A stretch of DNA of 8,571 bases. It comes from Nitrospira sp. GTDB taxonomy: Bacteria; Nitrospirota; Nitrospiria; Nitrospirales; Nitrospiraceae. Each line of letters begins with the position of its first letter. The first letter of the stretch is position 1. The notes beneath the pieces are model-generated. The model did no database searches. It worked only from the letters and a program-made list of their open reading frames with translations, and had not been told where the DNA came from. The DNA lies in assembly GCA_020697375.1 (NCBI GenBank), contig JAJFBJ010000128.1, forward strand, positions 1-8,571. Reading direction: 5' to 3'. Positions 1 to 6,426 of this stretch are shown here, piece after piece. The position numbers and the translations under genes are program-made.

Positions 1-807
1 TTGAAGGGATTCTGGAGCGACCTGGATTGGATGTTCCATGGGTCCAAGCAGGACCATCCGGGCGCAGCGAGCGCGTTGTGGATGCGATACTGCCGCGCCC
101 ACAGATGTTTCCCGCGCATAGGGCGAGTTTCAATGGGATTAGTGATCTATTTCATTCTGATCGTGCCCCTTTGCCTATTCATGAACGACGGGGAACTGCG
201 TCTCTTCGTGCCCTGTCGCGGCACGTTCAGCTGCTCCGCCGACCGGGTGTTCATTGTTTTGAGCGTCTTGTCATTCCTCGTCCTCAATGTAGCCGTACTG
301 GATGCGGTGATCCTCTGCACCAAGTGGATACAGGAGTTGCCGGCCGCCACCGGGTTCAACGAGATGAGGCAGATCCGCCTCATCGTCGAGCGGACCAAAA
401 TCGTGAATCGACGCATTCTCTATCCCTTTCTGGCTCTCTTTCTCTTGATTGCTGCCCGAAGCCACTACTTCGACAACTGGGATTTCCCACCGGTCTTAAT
501 TCTGGTCCTCACGGTCAACAGCCTGGTGGCCCTCGCCAGTGCCAGCCTGTTGTATCTGGCGGCGATTCAGGCCAAGCGGAGGATTCTTGCGCCGCTTCAA
601 GAACGTCTCGACCGCGCCTCTTCATCGGCGGACCAACCTGGTTCCACCGACAGTGACCCATCGTCGAATGAACGGTTCCGCCGGGTGATCAGTGAGATTG
701 ATGCGGTTCAACAGGGTGCCTTCGTGCCGTTCTATCAACAGCCTGTTGTCCAGGCCACGCTGGTCGCTGCGCTCGCCTTTCTTCAATATTGGTATATCGG
801 CCAATAA
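1..807 (+). CDS. Multi-pass membrane protein of unknown function (possibly 5'-partial)
   Basis: I do not recognise a function. The 268-residue reading frame opens with TTG at the first base of the window, so the true start may lie upstream or this TTG may be the start; no ribosome binding site can be seen. Hydrophobic stretches near residues 45-61, 83-106, 139-152, 163-188 and 247-265 suggest four or five membrane helices. A charged segment (about 190-240) separates helix four from the last one. The end of the protein, with GAFVPFYQQPVVQA at 239-252 followed by a final helix, resembles the C-terminal pattern of many uncharacterised bacterial membrane proteins, where a Gly-Ala-Phe/Pro-Phe segment precedes a closing helix. 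The overlapping frame at 27-656 is rich in Arg and Pro and has no membrane pattern, so it is a shadow. The next gene starts 145 bp downstream behind its own promoter-like sequence, so co-transcription is not needed. Confidence 0.75.
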   Translation: MKGFWSDLDWMFHGSKQDHPGAASALWMRYCRAHRCFPRIGRVSMGLVIYFILIVPLCLFMNDGELRLFVPCRGTFSCSADRVFIVLSVLSFLVLNVAVLDAVILCTKWIQELPAATGFNEMRQIRLIVERTKIVNRRILYPFLALFLLIAARSHYFDNWDFPPVLILVLTVNSLVALASASLLYLAAIQAKRRILAPLQERLDRASSSADQPGSTDSDPSSNERFRRVISEIDAVQQGAFVPFYQQPVVQATLVAALAFLQYWYIGQ

Positions 808-860
808 CTCACCAAAGCTACTCCAAGATAACTCCCTCGCATGCATGTGAGCTGAGGACT

Positions 861-889
861 TTCACTTCTTCGGTCGGGAACGTTACAAT
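861..889 (+). promoter_or_regulatory. Putative sigma70-type promoter for the 953-3374 cluster
   Basis: A -35-like hexamer TTCACT (861-866) is followed after 17 bp by a -10-like hexamer TACAAT (884-889, five of six bases of the consensus). Transcription would begin near 896 and leave a leader of about 57 nt before the ATG at 953. This placement also argues against the in-frame TTG at 896 being the start codon. The call rests on visual consensus matching only. Confidence 0.45.
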
Positions 890-952
890 CGCGCCTTGTT
901 CGAAACCGAGAGCAGTTTCATCCAGGCGGAAAGGGACAGGAGAAGTGAACGC

Positions 953-1666
953 ATGCGCATAGAGACACTCGGCGGCCTTACCGTCCGCATCACCGGCGGC
1001 ACTGACGGTCATGGCGGGGGCAATGGTCCGCTGGTCCTCTTGCTCCATGGATTCGGTGCGCCGGGAGACGACCTGGTGGCCCTGGGACAATACCTGGATG
1101 TGCCGGCCGGAACCCGCTTTATCTTTCCGGTCGCGCCGATTTCGATTCCCATGGGTTTCGGCGATTCTCGGGCCTGGTGGATGATCGACATGGCGCGCAT
1201 ACAGGCGGATCGCGCCGCAGGAAGAATCCGGGACATTTCGAACGAAATCCCGCGCGGGCTATCCGAGGCGCGCGAGCGCATGAAGGGCCTGCTCGGTGAC
1301 ATCCATCGAAAGCTCGCAGTCGATCCCAAACACATGATTCTGGGCGGCTTTTCACAAGGAGCCATGCTGGCTTGCGATGCGCTGCTGTACAGCGCACAGC
1401 CCTATGCGGGACTGATCCAACTCTCGGGGACGTTGGTGGCCAAACAGGAATGGGGGCCGTTGCTGGCCAAACGAAAAGGCCTGCCGGTCTTTCAGAGCCA
1501 TGGCACGGAAGATCCGATCCTGGCCTATGTCATGGCGGAACGGTTGCGCGATGAATTTATCCAGGCCGGGGCGAAGGTCGATTGGCAGCCCTTCCGCGGC
1601 GGCCATGAAATTCCGGAGCCGGTGTTGCGGCGGCTCGGTTCATTCATCACGAAGGCTCTCGGCTAA
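953..1666 (+). CDS. Alpha/beta hydrolase, phospholipase/carboxylesterase family
   Basis: This is a 237-residue cytosolic serine hydrolase of the phospholipase/carboxylesterase type (PF02230, related to YpfH and acyl-protein thioesterases). The ATG at 953 was chosen because AGGAGA (938-943) sits at good spacing before it; the in-frame TTG at 896 lies at the predicted transcription start. With this start, the oxyanion-hole segment LLLHGFGAPGDD begins near residue 29, the nucleophile elbow GFSQG places Ser134, the acidic residue is Asp187 in HGTEDPI, and the base is His218 in GGHEIP. The length matches the family norm of about 200-240. Members hydrolyse carboxylic or thioesters of varied acyl compounds; the substrate here cannot be read from sequence. 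It appears to be the first gene of a cluster, with the methyltransferase beginning 24 bp after its stop. The fold and triad are secure, the substrate is not. Confidence 0.92.
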   Translation: MRIETLGGLTVRITGGTDGHGGGNGPLVLLLHGFGAPGDDLVALGQYLDVPAGTRFIFPVAPISIPMGFGDSRAWWMIDMARIQADRAAGRIRDISNEIPRGLSEARERMKGLLGDIHRKLAVDPKHMILGGFSQGAMLACDALLYSAQPYAGLIQLSGTLVAKQEWGPLLAKRKGLPVFQSHGTEDPILAYVMAERLRDEFIQAGAKVDWQPFRGGHEIPEPVLRRLGSFITKALG

Positions 1667-1690
1667 GTCGTTATGTAATCGTTGTTGAAT

Positions 1691-2401
1691 ATGGATGAGG
1701 AACAGGATCGCAGCAGGGCAGAATTCCTTTCCGCGCAACAGGCGTACGATCAGTGGGCGGCAGAGTACAATGATGCCGATCCATCGACTTTGCTCGACGA
1801 GCCATTTTTGATGGCCATGTTGCAGCCGTTGGAAGATTGCCGGGTTCTCGACTTGGGTTGCGGCACCGGACGTTATCTTCGTCTGGTGAGCCAAAGTTCG
1901 AGACGGGTGGTCGGTCTGGATCTTTCCCGAGGGATGCTTCAACAGGCAAGGCGGCAGAGACAGGAGGTCGATGCGGTGGACTGGGTGCAAGCTTCGGTCG
2001 AACGGTTGCCTTTTTCTGAAGCTGCGTTCGATCGAGTCAGTTCGGGCTTGGTACTGGATCACGTCCAAAATCTCAAGGCGTTTTTTCGGGGCCTGGCCTG
2101 GGTGCTGAAGCCCGGCGGGCGGGCCGTGATTACCGCAATTCATCCTGAAATGCAGAGACTCACCGGCTCCCTCGTGCAATTTAGCGCGGCGGGCAGGGAA
2201 TATCGAACGCAAGGCACGATTCATGAGGTAGCCGACATCCTAGAAGCCATTCACCAGGCAGGGCTCTCTGTGGAGAGCCTTCAAGAACCGCTTGTCGATC
2301 AGGAGCTCATCGTCCGCCGACCTGCTTGGCAAGGTCGGCTCGGCTGTCCGGCGTTGCTGTTGCTGGCCCTCACAACTTCTCATGGACGACCCACCGCATG
2401 A
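1691..2401 (+). CDS. Class I SAM-dependent methyltransferase (Methyltransf_11 type)
   Basis: This encodes about 236 residues. The frame can also open at TTG 1682; ATG 1691 is preferred because it is a standard start, but neither has a clear Shine-Dalgarno, so translation may depend on coupling to the esterase ending at 1666. Residues are numbered from ATG 1691. Motif I is VLDLGCGTG at 52-60, the acidic loop after strand 2 is GLDLS at 75-79, the motif near strand 4 is FDRVSSGLVLDHV around 113-125, and VLKPGGRAVIT at 138-148 is the post-motif seen in UbiE/BioC-like enzymes. The N-terminal AYDQWAAEYN is typical of the same group. These enzymes transfer a methyl group from S-adenosylmethionine to small molecules; the acceptor is unknown. 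The last four bases (ATGA) overlap the start of the next hydrolase, which indicates translational coupling. Confidence 0.92.
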   Translation: MDEEQDRSRAEFLSAQQAYDQWAAEYNDADPSTLLDEPFLMAMLQPLEDCRVLDLGCGTGRYLRLVSQSSRRVVGLDLSRGMLQQARRQRQEVDAVDWVQASVERLPFSEAAFDRVSSGLVLDHVQNLKAFFRGLAWVLKPGGRAVITAIHPEMQRLTGSLVQFSAAGREYRTQGTIHEVADILEAIHQAGLSVESLQEPLVDQELIVRRPAWQGRLGCPALLLLALTTSHGRPTA

Positions 2402-3192
2402 TCGAGCAGCAACCATTCGAACTGAAGGCCGCAGACCAGAAGACCATCCGAGGAGATCGGATACAAGGGATTCAGCGCGAGATCCTTTTTATCACCGGCT
2501 TTTTGTCCAAGCGCTGGGGCAATAAAAGCAAGGCGCTGGCGCAATGGTGCCAGGAGCGCGGCTGGGGATTCTGCTGTTTCGATTTTCGCGGCTGGGGTGA
2601 TTCAGACGGTCAATGGGGCGACTATCGCTTGCTGCAGTGGCTGGAGGATGCTCAGGCTGTCACGCATCTTTTGGCCGATGGGGTCCATCCCACCCACCCA
2701 TCCCAGGCGCACCAAGACGCGCCTCATCCTGCTATTACCATCGTCGGCAACTCACTCGGCGGTTGGCTGGCCTGGCTGGTTGCCCAGGAGCAGCCGGCGG
2801 TGGAAGAATTGATTCTGATTGCCCCGGCCTTCAACATGATGGACCTTCGCGCCTCGCAAATTTCCATTGAGCGGCGCGAGCGGTGGCAAGCGACCGGATC
2901 GATGCCCTGGGACGACGAACCGGTGCACAAGGACGCGCCGATCCCCTGGCGCTGGGTGGAGGATAGTCAGGCCCTCTGGAGCCGAAGGCATCACCAGCCG
3001 CGTCGCGTGAAGACGACCATTTTGCACGGGCTACAGGATTCAGTGATCAGGCCGGACGGGAGTTGGGCGTTCGTGCAACATGTCCTCTCGCAAGATCCGC
3101 ACTTTCCCATCGAGCTGTTATTGAAAACCGGCGACCACCGGCTGAGCAGCCCGGACCATTTGGAAACGTTTCGTCGGCTGGTCTGTCGCTAA
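2398..3192 (+). CDS. ABHD10-like alpha/beta hydrolase
   Basis: This is a 264-residue serine hydrolase starting at ATG 2398, which shares the ATGA 2398-2401 with the stop of the upstream methyltransferase. A longer frame from GTG 2326 exists but would overlap the methyltransferase by 76 bp and lacks reason. The layout recalls ABHD10-type esterases/thioesterases: a strand-loop FITGFLSKRWGNKSKAL at 31-47, then FDFRGWGDSDG at 61-71, nucleophile elbow GNSLGG with Ser119, a SMPW segment at 168-171 in the lid region, the acid Asp214 in HGLQDSVI, and the base His247 in GDHRLS. ABHD10 relatives cleave acyl-thioesters or acyl-glucuronides; the bacterial substrate is not known. A His/Pro-rich stretch (97-111) just before the nucleophile strand looks like a surface insertion. 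The start of the small Cys-rich gene follows after 14 bp, so it likely shares the transcript. The fold is secure, the subfamily probable. Confidence 0.9.
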   Translation: MIEQQPFELKAADQKTIRGDRIQGIQREILFITGFLSKRWGNKSKALAQWCQERGWGFCCFDFRGWGDSDGQWGDYRLLQWLEDAQAVTHLLADGVHPTHPSQAHQDAPHPAITIVGNSLGGWLAWLVAQEQPAVEELILIAPAFNMMDLRASQISIERRERWQATGSMPWDDEPVHKDAPIPWRWVEDSQALWSRRHHQPRRVKTTILHGLQDSVIRPDGSWAFVQHVLSQDPHFPIELLLKTGDHRLSSPDHLETFRRLVCR

Positions 3193-3206
3193 TCAAGAGG
3201 TAACCC

Positions 3207-3374
3207 ATGCTCGTCCTGGTCCATAAAGAATGCGGTGGCCCGGCGTTGGAGGAATCGGCGGTCGGTGAAGTCTGCGCGATCCCGGTCACACAGTTTCCCT
3301 TCTCCTGCTTTACCTGCCTGGAAGACATTCTCGATGAATCGGAATTGCGACTCACCGAAGATCTGGGTATCTGA
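3207..3374 (+). CDS. Small cysteine-rich protein, probable zinc-ribbon-like (55 aa)
   Basis: This short gene begins at ATG 3207, preceded by AAGAGG (3195-3200) at six bases, and ends at TGA 3372-3374. The product has 55 residues. It begins MLVLVHKECGG, placing His6 and Cys9; Cys23 is in the middle; a CFTC pair gives Cys34 and Cys37; the end is acidic (LEDILDESELRLTEDLG). A His/Cys knuckle near the N-terminus plus a CxxC about 25 residues later is the arrangement of a small zinc ribbon, with Cys23 as a possible extra or alternative ligand. I know no characterised family name for it. It follows the ABHD10-like hydrolase by 14 bp, so it is probably translated from the same transcript. It could be a regulator, metal-binding partner or small adaptor; the sequence alone does not decide. 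The coding call rests on the ribosome binding site, the ordered Cys pattern, the compact fit and non-random composition. Confidence 0.72.
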   Translation: MLVLVHKECGGPALEESAVGEVCAIPVTQFPFSCFTCLEDILDESELRLTEDLGI

Positions 3375-3381
3375 GAGAACC

Positions 3382-3393
3382 GGACGCGCGTCC
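3382..3393. repeat. 12-bp perfect palindrome GGACGCGCGTCC
   Basis: A perfect inverted repeat lies 7 bp after the stop of the small Cys-rich gene, in the 108-bp gap before the HugZ-like gene. No T-run follows, so it does not look like an intrinsic terminator. It could be an operator or chance in GC-rich DNA. Confidence 0.3.
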
Positions 3394-3482
3394 AGAATTC
3401 CTGCCACGATACTTCACTGGAAATCGACGCCGCATCCAGGGTAAGGTGTCACGCAGGCTATTGCATAGAAAAGAGGCGACCT

Positions 3483-4289
3483 GTGTCATCATCGCGACAG
3501 CATAACAGCGGGCCGGATTCAGATGGCCCCGATGTTCCTGAACCGTCCCATGCCGAGCGGGCCAAAACGTTGGTTCATTTGCAACGGTCGGGGAGCCTTT
3601 CGACCCTCTCGCGCAAGCAGCCCGGCTGGCCATTTGGATCGGTGATGCCCTATGCGCTCGACGATCTGGGCCAACCGCTGTTTCTCATCAGCACCATGGC
3701 GATGCATACGCAAAATCTCCTGGGCGATCCACGTGCCAGTCTGCTGGTGACGCCGCCTGAGAGCAGCAGCGATCCATTGGGCGCCGCCAGGGTGACCTTG
3801 ATGGGATCGGCGACGAAAGTGCCGACGGAGGAGACTGCGAGCGCTCGGGAGCTCTATTTGGCTCGACATGCCAATGCCTCCTATTGGGTGGACTTTACTG
3901 ACTTTGCGTTTTTCCGCATGACTATGGCGGACATTTATTTCGTCGGCGGGTTCGGTTCGATGGGCTGGGTCGCGCCGGAAGACTATGCAGCCGCCGGCGT
4001 GGATCCGCTTGCCGACGAGGCGTCGGATCTCATCCGCGAAATCAATACAGAACAGGCCGAGACATTGTTGCTGCTCGCTCGTGTGTTCGGCAATGTGGAG
4101 GCGCAGCAGGCGACGGTGACCGCGCTGGATCGGTTGGGATTTCACCTACGGATCAAGACTCCCGGCCGTATGCAGGGAGGGCGGGTGGCCTTCACGAGTC
4201 CGGTACGCAACGCGCAGGAGGTCAGATCCGGCCTCGCCGATTTGGCCGCCCAGGCACGGCAGGGACTCCAAGCCCTGCACTCGCTGTAA
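3483..4289 (+). CDS. HugZ-like split-barrel FMN/heme-binding protein with DUF2470
   Basis: This encodes 268 residues from GTG 3483, supported by AAGAGG (3471-3476) six bases upstream. The first part (about 23-165) is a pyridoxamine-5'-phosphate-oxidase-like split barrel: SRKQPGWPFGSVMPYALD at 43-60, LFLISTMAMHTQNLLGDPRASLLVT across 66-90, RVTLMGSA at 103-110, YLARHA at 125-130 and VGGFGSMGWV at 154-163. The second part (about 178-258) matches DUF2470 (TALDRLGFHL at 213-222). Proteins of this architecture include HugZ-type heme-degrading enzymes and uncharacterised FMN-binding proteins; whether this one binds FMN or heme is unknown. The usual His-Met-Asn-x-Asp-His signature of DUF2470 reads EINTEQ here (186-191), so both histidines are absent. 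The barrel His75 in MHTQNL is kept. It stands 108 bp after the small Cys-rich gene and may be the last gene of that transcript or separately expressed. Family placement is strong, activity unproven. Confidence 0.88.
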   Translation: MSSSRQHNSGPDSDGPDVPEPSHAERAKTLVHLQRSGSLSTLSRKQPGWPFGSVMPYALDDLGQPLFLISTMAMHTQNLLGDPRASLLVTPPESSSDPLGAARVTLMGSATKVPTEETASARELYLARHANASYWVDFTDFAFFRMTMADIYFVGGFGSMGWVAPEDYAAAGVDPLADEASDLIREINTEQAETLLLLARVFGNVEAQQATVTALDRLGFHLRIKTPGRMQGGRVAFTSPVRNAQEVRSGLADLAAQARQGLQALHSL

Positions 4290-4339
4290 CAGGCTTGAGA
4301 CGGTCCCAGGCCAAACATGTGCCGCATCTTTCTTCTCAA

Positions 4340-4362
4340 TTCAGCATTAGCTGGTTGCTGAA
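4340..4362. repeat. Inverted repeat / hairpin after the HugZ-like gene
   Basis: TTCAGCA (4340-4346) and TGCTGAA (4356-4362) form a perfect 7-bp stem with a 9-nt loop, about 50 bp after the stop of the HugZ-like gene. No T-run follows, so it is not a standard intrinsic terminator, though it could stabilise the 3' end of the upstream transcript. Confidence 0.35.
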
Positions 4363-4427
4363 CAACTACTTGGAATATTCTTGGTCACCGCACATTCGAC
4401 CGTGTGAGATCTGGAGAAGTTCACTCA

Positions 4428-4598
4428 CAGGATGTTCAAAATGGCTGTGCAGCGTGGCCGCAGCGAGCTGAGACGCTGATCCTAAAACTTCTTACCCGTC
4501 CACCCTGAGCCTGCCGAGACAGGGCTCTTTTCCCATGGGCGTACGTTGAGTCTCTGAGCGATGCGAGAACAGAGCCGGCGGACTTTTTCAACATCCTG
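4428..4598. repeat. Degenerate palindromic intergenic repeat (Nitrospira-type, MITE/REP-like)
   Basis: The element is bounded by imperfect terminal inverted repeats: CAGGATGTTCAAAATGG (from 4428) against the reverse complement of ACTTTTTCAACATCCTG (ending 4598). Ten of the outer bases match, apart from one G/C change inside, and the A-run continues. Inside, GGCCGCAGCGAGCTGAGACGC (4456-4476) pairs loosely with GTTGAGTCTCTGAGCGATGC (4545-4564). From memory, the string order 'GGCCGCAGCGAGC ... CGTTGAG ... GAGCGATGCGAGAAC ... TTTTTCA-CATCCTG' is that of an abundant dispersed repeat in Nitrospira genomes. No transposase is present, so it would be non-autonomous. The central part (4497-4531), containing CACCCTGAGCCTGCCGA, does not fit that repeat and resembles another common intergenic motif; it also forms a GAGCC/GGCTC stem followed by four T. 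Confidence 0.6.
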
Positions 4599-4615
4599 CT
4601 ACATCATTATTAGAT

Positions 4616-4621
4616 AGGGGA
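4616..4621 (+). promoter_or_regulatory. Ribosome binding site of ettA
   Basis: AGGGGA lies four bases before the ATG at 4626 and fixes the ettA start. It sits just outside the right end of the repeat element, so the element forms much of the ettA leader. Confidence 0.7.
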
Positions 4622-4625
4622 ACGC

Positions 4626-6308
4626 ATGGCGACGAACGATAAACAGGTGATTTTTTCTTTGGTCGGTGTCGGCAAGGTCTATCCGCCGAAGAAGCAGGTG
4701 CTGCGCGATATCTATCTCGGCTTTTATTACGGCGCCAAAATCGGCGTGCTCGGCTTGAACGGCTCGGGGAAAAGCTCGCTGTTGAAGATCATCGCCGGGC
4801 TCGACCCGAACTATGTCGGCGAGATTACCCGCTCGAAGGGTTATAGCGTTGGATTGCTCGAACAGGAACCGCAGCTCGATCCCGAGAAGACCGTGAAGGA
4901 AGTCGTCGAGGAAGGGAAAAAAGAGCTCGTCGGGCTGCTGCACGAGTATGAAGCGGTCAGCAACAGCATCGGCGAAGCGGACCCGGACGAGATGGAAAAG
5001 CTCATCGATAAGCAGGCGCAGCTGCAGGAAAAGATCGAAGCGGCCAACGGCTGGGAACTGGAAACCGAACTGGAGATTGCCATGGACGCGTTGCGCTGTC
5101 CGCCGGCAGACCAGAAGGTCGGTTTGCTTTCAGGAGGCGAGAAGCGCCGCGTGGCCCTCTGCCGCCTCATGATCCAGGAGCCCGACATCTTGCTGCTCGA
5201 CGAACCGACGAACCACCTCGACGCCGAATCGGTCCAGTGGCTGGAACAGCATCTCCAGCAATACAAAGGCACGGTCATCGCCGTCACCCATGACCGCTAT
5301 TTTCTCGATAATGTCGCAGGCTGGATCCTGGAACTGGATCGCGGCTACGGCATTCCCTTCCAAGGCAATTACACGACCTGGCTCGAGCAGAAGCAGGAAC
5401 GGTTGGAGAAGGAAGAAAAAGCCGAATCCAAGCGGAAGAAAACGCTCGAGCATGAGCTGGAATGGATTCGCATGTCTCCGAAAGCCCGGCAATCCAAGGG
5501 CAAGGCGCGCCTGAACCGCTATGAGGAACTCGTCAACCAGAAGCAGGACCAGCTCGCGGCCGATCTCGAAATCTATATTCCGCCGGGACCGCGGCTCGGT
5601 GATCTGGTGGTCGAGGCGAAGGGGATCAGCAAAGCCTTCGGCGACAATGTGCTCTACGAGAATGTCGAATTTAGTTTGCCCAAAGGCGGCATCGTCGGCG
5701 TGATCGGCCCGAACGGCGCCGGTAAAACAACCATGTTTAAGATGATCACCGGCAAGGAAAAGCCGGATGCGGGCGCCATAAGGATCGGCGAAACGGTCAA
5801 GCTGGGGTACGTCGATCAGGATCGTACGCTCGAGCCCAATAAGACCGTCTACGAGATCATTTCCGACGGGCAGGACACGATCATGCTGGGAAAGGCTGAA
5901 GTGAACGCCCGCGGTTACTGCGCGCGTTTCAATTTCGCCGGCACGGATCAGCAGAAGAAGGTGAAGGACCTCTCGGGCGGCGAGCGGAATCGCGTGCACC
6001 TCGCTCGCATGTTGAAAGAAGGCGCCAACCTCATCATCCTCGACGAGCCCACCAACGACCTCGATGTGAACACGCTGCGGGCGTTGGAAGAGGGCCTGGA
6101 AGGATTCGCCGGCTGCGCAGTCATCAGCAGTCACGATCGCTGGTTTCTGGATCGCGTGGCCACCCACATTCTGGCCTTCGAAGGCGACAGCAAAGTGGTC
6201 TGGTACGAAGGCAACTACAGCGAGTACGAGGCCGATCGCAAGAAGCGGCTGGGGAAAGCCGCTGATCAGCCGCACCGTATTCGTTATCGGAAGTTGACGA
6301 GAAATTAG
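4626..6308 (+). CDS. ettA: Energy-dependent translational throttle protein EttA (ABC-F ATPase)
   Basis: EttA binds the ribosomal E site and, depending on ATP/ADP state, restrains or allows the first steps of elongation; it is a soluble ABC-F protein and not a transporter. The 560-residue product is close to the 555 of E. coli EttA. The first ABC domain has Walker [10 protein letters not shown] (43-51), signature LSGGEKRR (168-175), Walker [13 protein letters not shown] (188-199, catalytic Glu193) and switch His222. A helical arm insertion lies at about 95-140. The charged linker (about 243-325) matches the P-site-tRNA interaction region. The second domain has GPNGAGKTT (361-369), LSGGERNR (449-456), [12 protein letters not shown] (469-480, Glu474) and His503. 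The C-terminus ([19 protein letters not shown] to RIRYRKL) is the characteristic EttA ending and separates it from Uup and YheS/YbiT types. All ATPase residues are intact. The long antisense frame at 5130-6275 is a shadow. Confidence 0.97.
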   Translation: MATNDKQVIFSLVGVGKVYPPKKQVLRDIYLGFYYGAKIGVLGLNGSGKSSLLKIIAGLDPNYVGEITRSKGYSVGLLEQEPQLDPEKTVKEVVEEGKKELVGLLHEYEAVSNSIGEADPDEMEKLIDKQAQLQEKIEAANGWELETELEIAMDALRCPPADQKVGLLSGGEKRRVALCRLMIQEPDILLLDEPTNHLDAESVQWLEQHLQQYKGTVIAVTHDRYFLDNVAGWILELDRGYGIPFQGNYTTWLEQKQERLEKEEKAESKRKKTLEHELEWIRMSPKARQSKGKARLNRYEELVNQKQDQLAADLEIYIPPGPRLGDLVVEAKGISKAFGDNVLYENVEFSLPKGGIVGVIGPNGAGKTTMFKMITGKEKPDAGAIRIGETVKLGYVDQDRTLEPNKTVYEIISDGQDTIMLGKAEVNARGYCARFNFAGTDQQKKVKDLSGGERNRVHLARMLKEGANLIILDEPTNDLDVNTLRALEEGLEGFAGCAVISSHDRWFLDRVATHILAFEGDSKVVWYEGNYSEYEADRKKRLGKAADQPHRIRYRKLTRN

Positions 6309-6364
6309 TCATCCAGACCCTTCGGCCCATTCGAGGTCCGAGCCTGGTTCTCTGATCGGTTGCC

Positions 6365-6380
6365 AGGACTGAGTCCTTTT
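6365..6380 (+). terminator. Weak candidate intrinsic terminator of ettA
   Basis: AGGACTGAGTCCT (6365-6377) is a perfect 6+1+6 inverted repeat, giving at most a 5-bp stem with a 3-nt loop, followed by TTTT (6377-6380). The stem is short, so termination strength is doubtful, but it is in the right place, 57 bp after the ettA stop. Confidence 0.35.
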
Positions 6381-6401
6381 CCTCGGAAGGGACATCCGTT
6401 C

Positions 6402-6418
6402 CTACGTTGCGGTCGTAG
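6402..6418 (+). repeat. Small hairpin just upstream of the patatin gene
   Basis: CTACG (6402-6406) and CGTAG (6414-6418) can pair around a 7-nt loop, ending 8 nt before the ATG at 6427. It may affect initiation, since no strong Shine-Dalgarno is visible, or may be chance. Confidence 0.25.
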
Positions 6419-6426
6419 ATTGAAGC

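Larger units (their letters stand above)
4290..4625. other. 336-bp gene-free region upstream of ettA
   Basis: No convincing gene is present. The stretch holds a 7-bp-stem hairpin (4340-4362), a decayed palindromic repeat (4428-4598) and the ettA ribosome binding site. Only ORFs of about 14-15 codons begin here (at 4317 and 4432), and they have no support. I could not identify a clear promoter; TTGCTG (4355-4360) with TATTCT (4376-4381) has only a 15-bp spacer and is weak. Confidence 0.7.

Noticed and set aside
27..656. 209-codon + strand ORF overlapping the membrane protein gene
   Set aside because: Arg/Pro/Ser-rich shadow; the frame at 1-807 shows clear membrane helices.
896..952. N-terminal extension of the esterase from TTG 896
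   Set aside because: No Shine-Dalgarno, coincides with the predicted transcription start, and a good site precedes ATG 953.
1640..2224. 194-codon antisense ORF over the methyltransferase
   Set aside because: Shadow of a gene with clear SAM-methyltransferase motifs; its composition is not protein-like.
3519..4145. 208-codon antisense ORF over the HugZ-like gene
   Set aside because: The sense strand encodes a recognisable split barrel plus DUF2470; the antisense product is rich in His and Arg with no motif.
4432..4479. Tiny ORF (15 codons) within the repeat element
   Set aside because: It is produced by the repeat sequence itself; copies of such repeats commonly create spurious short ORFs.
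4507..4531. GAGCC/GGCTC stem followed by TTTT as terminator of the HugZ-like gene
   Set aside because: Short stem with an 11-nt loop and only four T, more than 200 bp after the gene and inside a repeat; not strong enough to call a terminator.
4582..4610. Possible promoter at the right end of the repeat (CATTAT at 4605-4610)
   Set aside because: No -35 match at proper spacing, and the start would fall within the ettA ribosome binding site.
5130..6275. 381-codon antisense ORF inside ettA
   Set aside because: It lies wholly opposite ettA, whose protein has every ABC-F motif intact. The antisense product has no recognisable domain and reflects codon bias of the sense gene.
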